From assembly GCA_029876055.1 (NCBI GenBank), contig CM056874.1, positions 1,736,001-1,800,000 of the forward strand: DNA of 64,000 nucleotides, given 5' to 3'. Below are positions 63,414-64,000 of the stretch, piece after piece (positions within the stretch are counted from its first letter, which is position 1; each line of letters opens with the position of its first letter). The translations under genes and the position numbers were made by a program. Source of the stretch: Madurella fahalii. Its lineage: Eukaryota; Ascomycota; Sordariomycetes; Sordariales. The notes below the pieces were generated by a model. It saw only the letters and a program-made list of their open reading frames with translations. It was not told the DNA's origin and searched no databases.

Positions 63414-64000
63414 CTATGTTCACCACCGAGCCCTCGCCTCGCCAAGCCCCCCGAGGGCGACGACGTGGAGTCCGAGAGATCCTACGACGGCTCCGACGCC
63501 GATTACTACTACGAGCTAAAAGAAATGCGCGAGGAACGAAAGCGGGAGATGCTGAAGGAGAAGCTGGAGTATCAAAGGAGAAAGAACAAGCGCTAGAAGA
63601 GGAGCGAGCCATGGAAAAGGAGATTCTCGCAGTGCACAAATCGCTCAAGAAGGCCAAAAAGCAACGCAACAAGACCCGCCTCGACCCACTGGCAGGTCAG
63701 GAGTTCAAGGTATTTTGCAGCGACTACGTTGACCATTTCTACATGCCTCCTTGTGGGATGACCAAGAGGGTTGACTTTTACCGCCTCGACGGCGAGGGCG
63801 AACCCATCCTGGGCTAACCGGAGCCCGGCAGCGAAGCCGACATGGTCTACGGCGACATGTATCTCGATTCGAATACCCACTGCCATTTTGGGCCGCTCCG
63901 CCGTCCGAAACGTGCGAGTCGGAAAGCTGTCAAGGTAAGACCAGCGATGGGAAACACGAGCTATCGTTCAAATTCATCGGCAACCGGTATCTAAAGCTCA
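63414..64000 (+). pseudogene. Fungal hypothetical gene with frameshifts and a stop (partial)
   Basis: Coding signal is strong, but the frame changes: ATG 63414-side frame (MFTTEPSPRQAP), then another frame (EGDDVESERSYDGSDADYYY, EMREERKREMLKEKLEYQR), back to the first (EKEQALEEERAMEKEILAVH, FKVFCSDYVDHFY, DFYRLDGEGEPILG), a TAA at about 63816, then VYGDMYLDSNTHCHFGPL and a further shift before GKHELSFKFIGNRYLKL at the window end. The coiled-coil, charged N-terminal part and these motifs are typical of a fungal orphan family of unknown function. CAA to TAA explains the stop. Either a pseudogene or local sequence errors; the 3' end lies outside. Confidence 0.65.

Noticed and set aside
1..64000. 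Starship captain (DUF3435) or a biosynthetic gene cluster
   Set aside because: No tyrosine-recombinase motif, PKS, NRPS or terpene synthase frame was found in either strand; the regulators and transporter do not group with a backbone gene.

Overview
The window is nuclear DNA of a filamentous ascomycete, probably a Sordariomycete-type Pezizomycotina. The evidence is short 47-93 nt GT-AG introns, fungus-specific families (SLA2, ATG3, CWC24, DUF6604, Zn2Cys6 regulators, AA9-type LPMO) and long TA-rich blocks of RIP-mutated retrotransposons in which CAG, CAA and TGG codons have become stops. Layout: 1-3.8 kb is conserved housekeeping DNA (5' end of SLA2, then ATG3 and CWC24 convergent). 4.7-18 kb is an accessory, decaying gene region: a kinase-like fragment, a Zn2Cys6 regulator with a stop inside the zinc cluster, a second regulator-like gene, an unknown ORF, a siderophore-transporter relic with a stop, an ankyrin relic, an AA9-like LPMO with a stop, and an apparently intact small secreted Cys-rich protein. 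19.2-37.0 kb and 40.8-62.4 kb are nested transposon blocks, with an intact DUF6604 gene (37.2-39.8 kb) between them. A decayed fungal gene with frameshifts ends the window.

The transposon blocks can be resolved by target-site duplications (TSDs) read directly from the sequence. Block 1: a RIP-degraded Copia relic on the minus strand holds solo LTRs of three families, a Fot1/pogo-like DNA transposon (TA duplication), a RIP-degraded Ty3/Gypsy chromovirus (Gypsy-B copy 1, TSD GTAGA) and a GC-rich miniature LTR element; another miniature LTR element lies just to the left. Block 2: a better preserved Copia element on the minus strand is interrupted by a pristine 8.03-kb chromovirus (Gypsy-A, TSD ATACA, LTRs that look identical), by Gypsy-B copy 2 (TSD GCTTT/GCTGT) and by two solo LTRs.

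The main discovery is in the chromoviruses. Gypsy-A carries, between the end of pol and its 3' LTR and on the opposite strand to gag-pol, a clean six-exon gene with its own TATA box. All five introns have GT-AG borders and splicing leaves one frame of 253 codons. The product has a six-cysteine Zn2Cys6-like cluster, a probable C-terminal coiled coil and an acidic tail. Both RIP-damaged copies of the divergent family Gypsy-B keep a relic of an antisense gene at the same place, with a TATAAATA box, matching spacing of the last four cysteines and an intron at the same spot (directly after Cys-x-Pro). This points to a conserved antisense accessory gene in a fungal chromovirus lineage. Gypsy-A gag and pol are also in one frame separated by a single UAG.

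Functionally, Gypsy-A supplies Gag, protease, RT, RNase H, integrase and a chromodomain and could be active; the Copia and miniature elements share a primer-binding site that fits a half-tRNA-Lys(CUU). The host genes form no evident pathway cluster, although a siderophore transporter and an LPMO suggest a former nutrient-acquisition or plant-interaction repertoire now decaying next to repeats.
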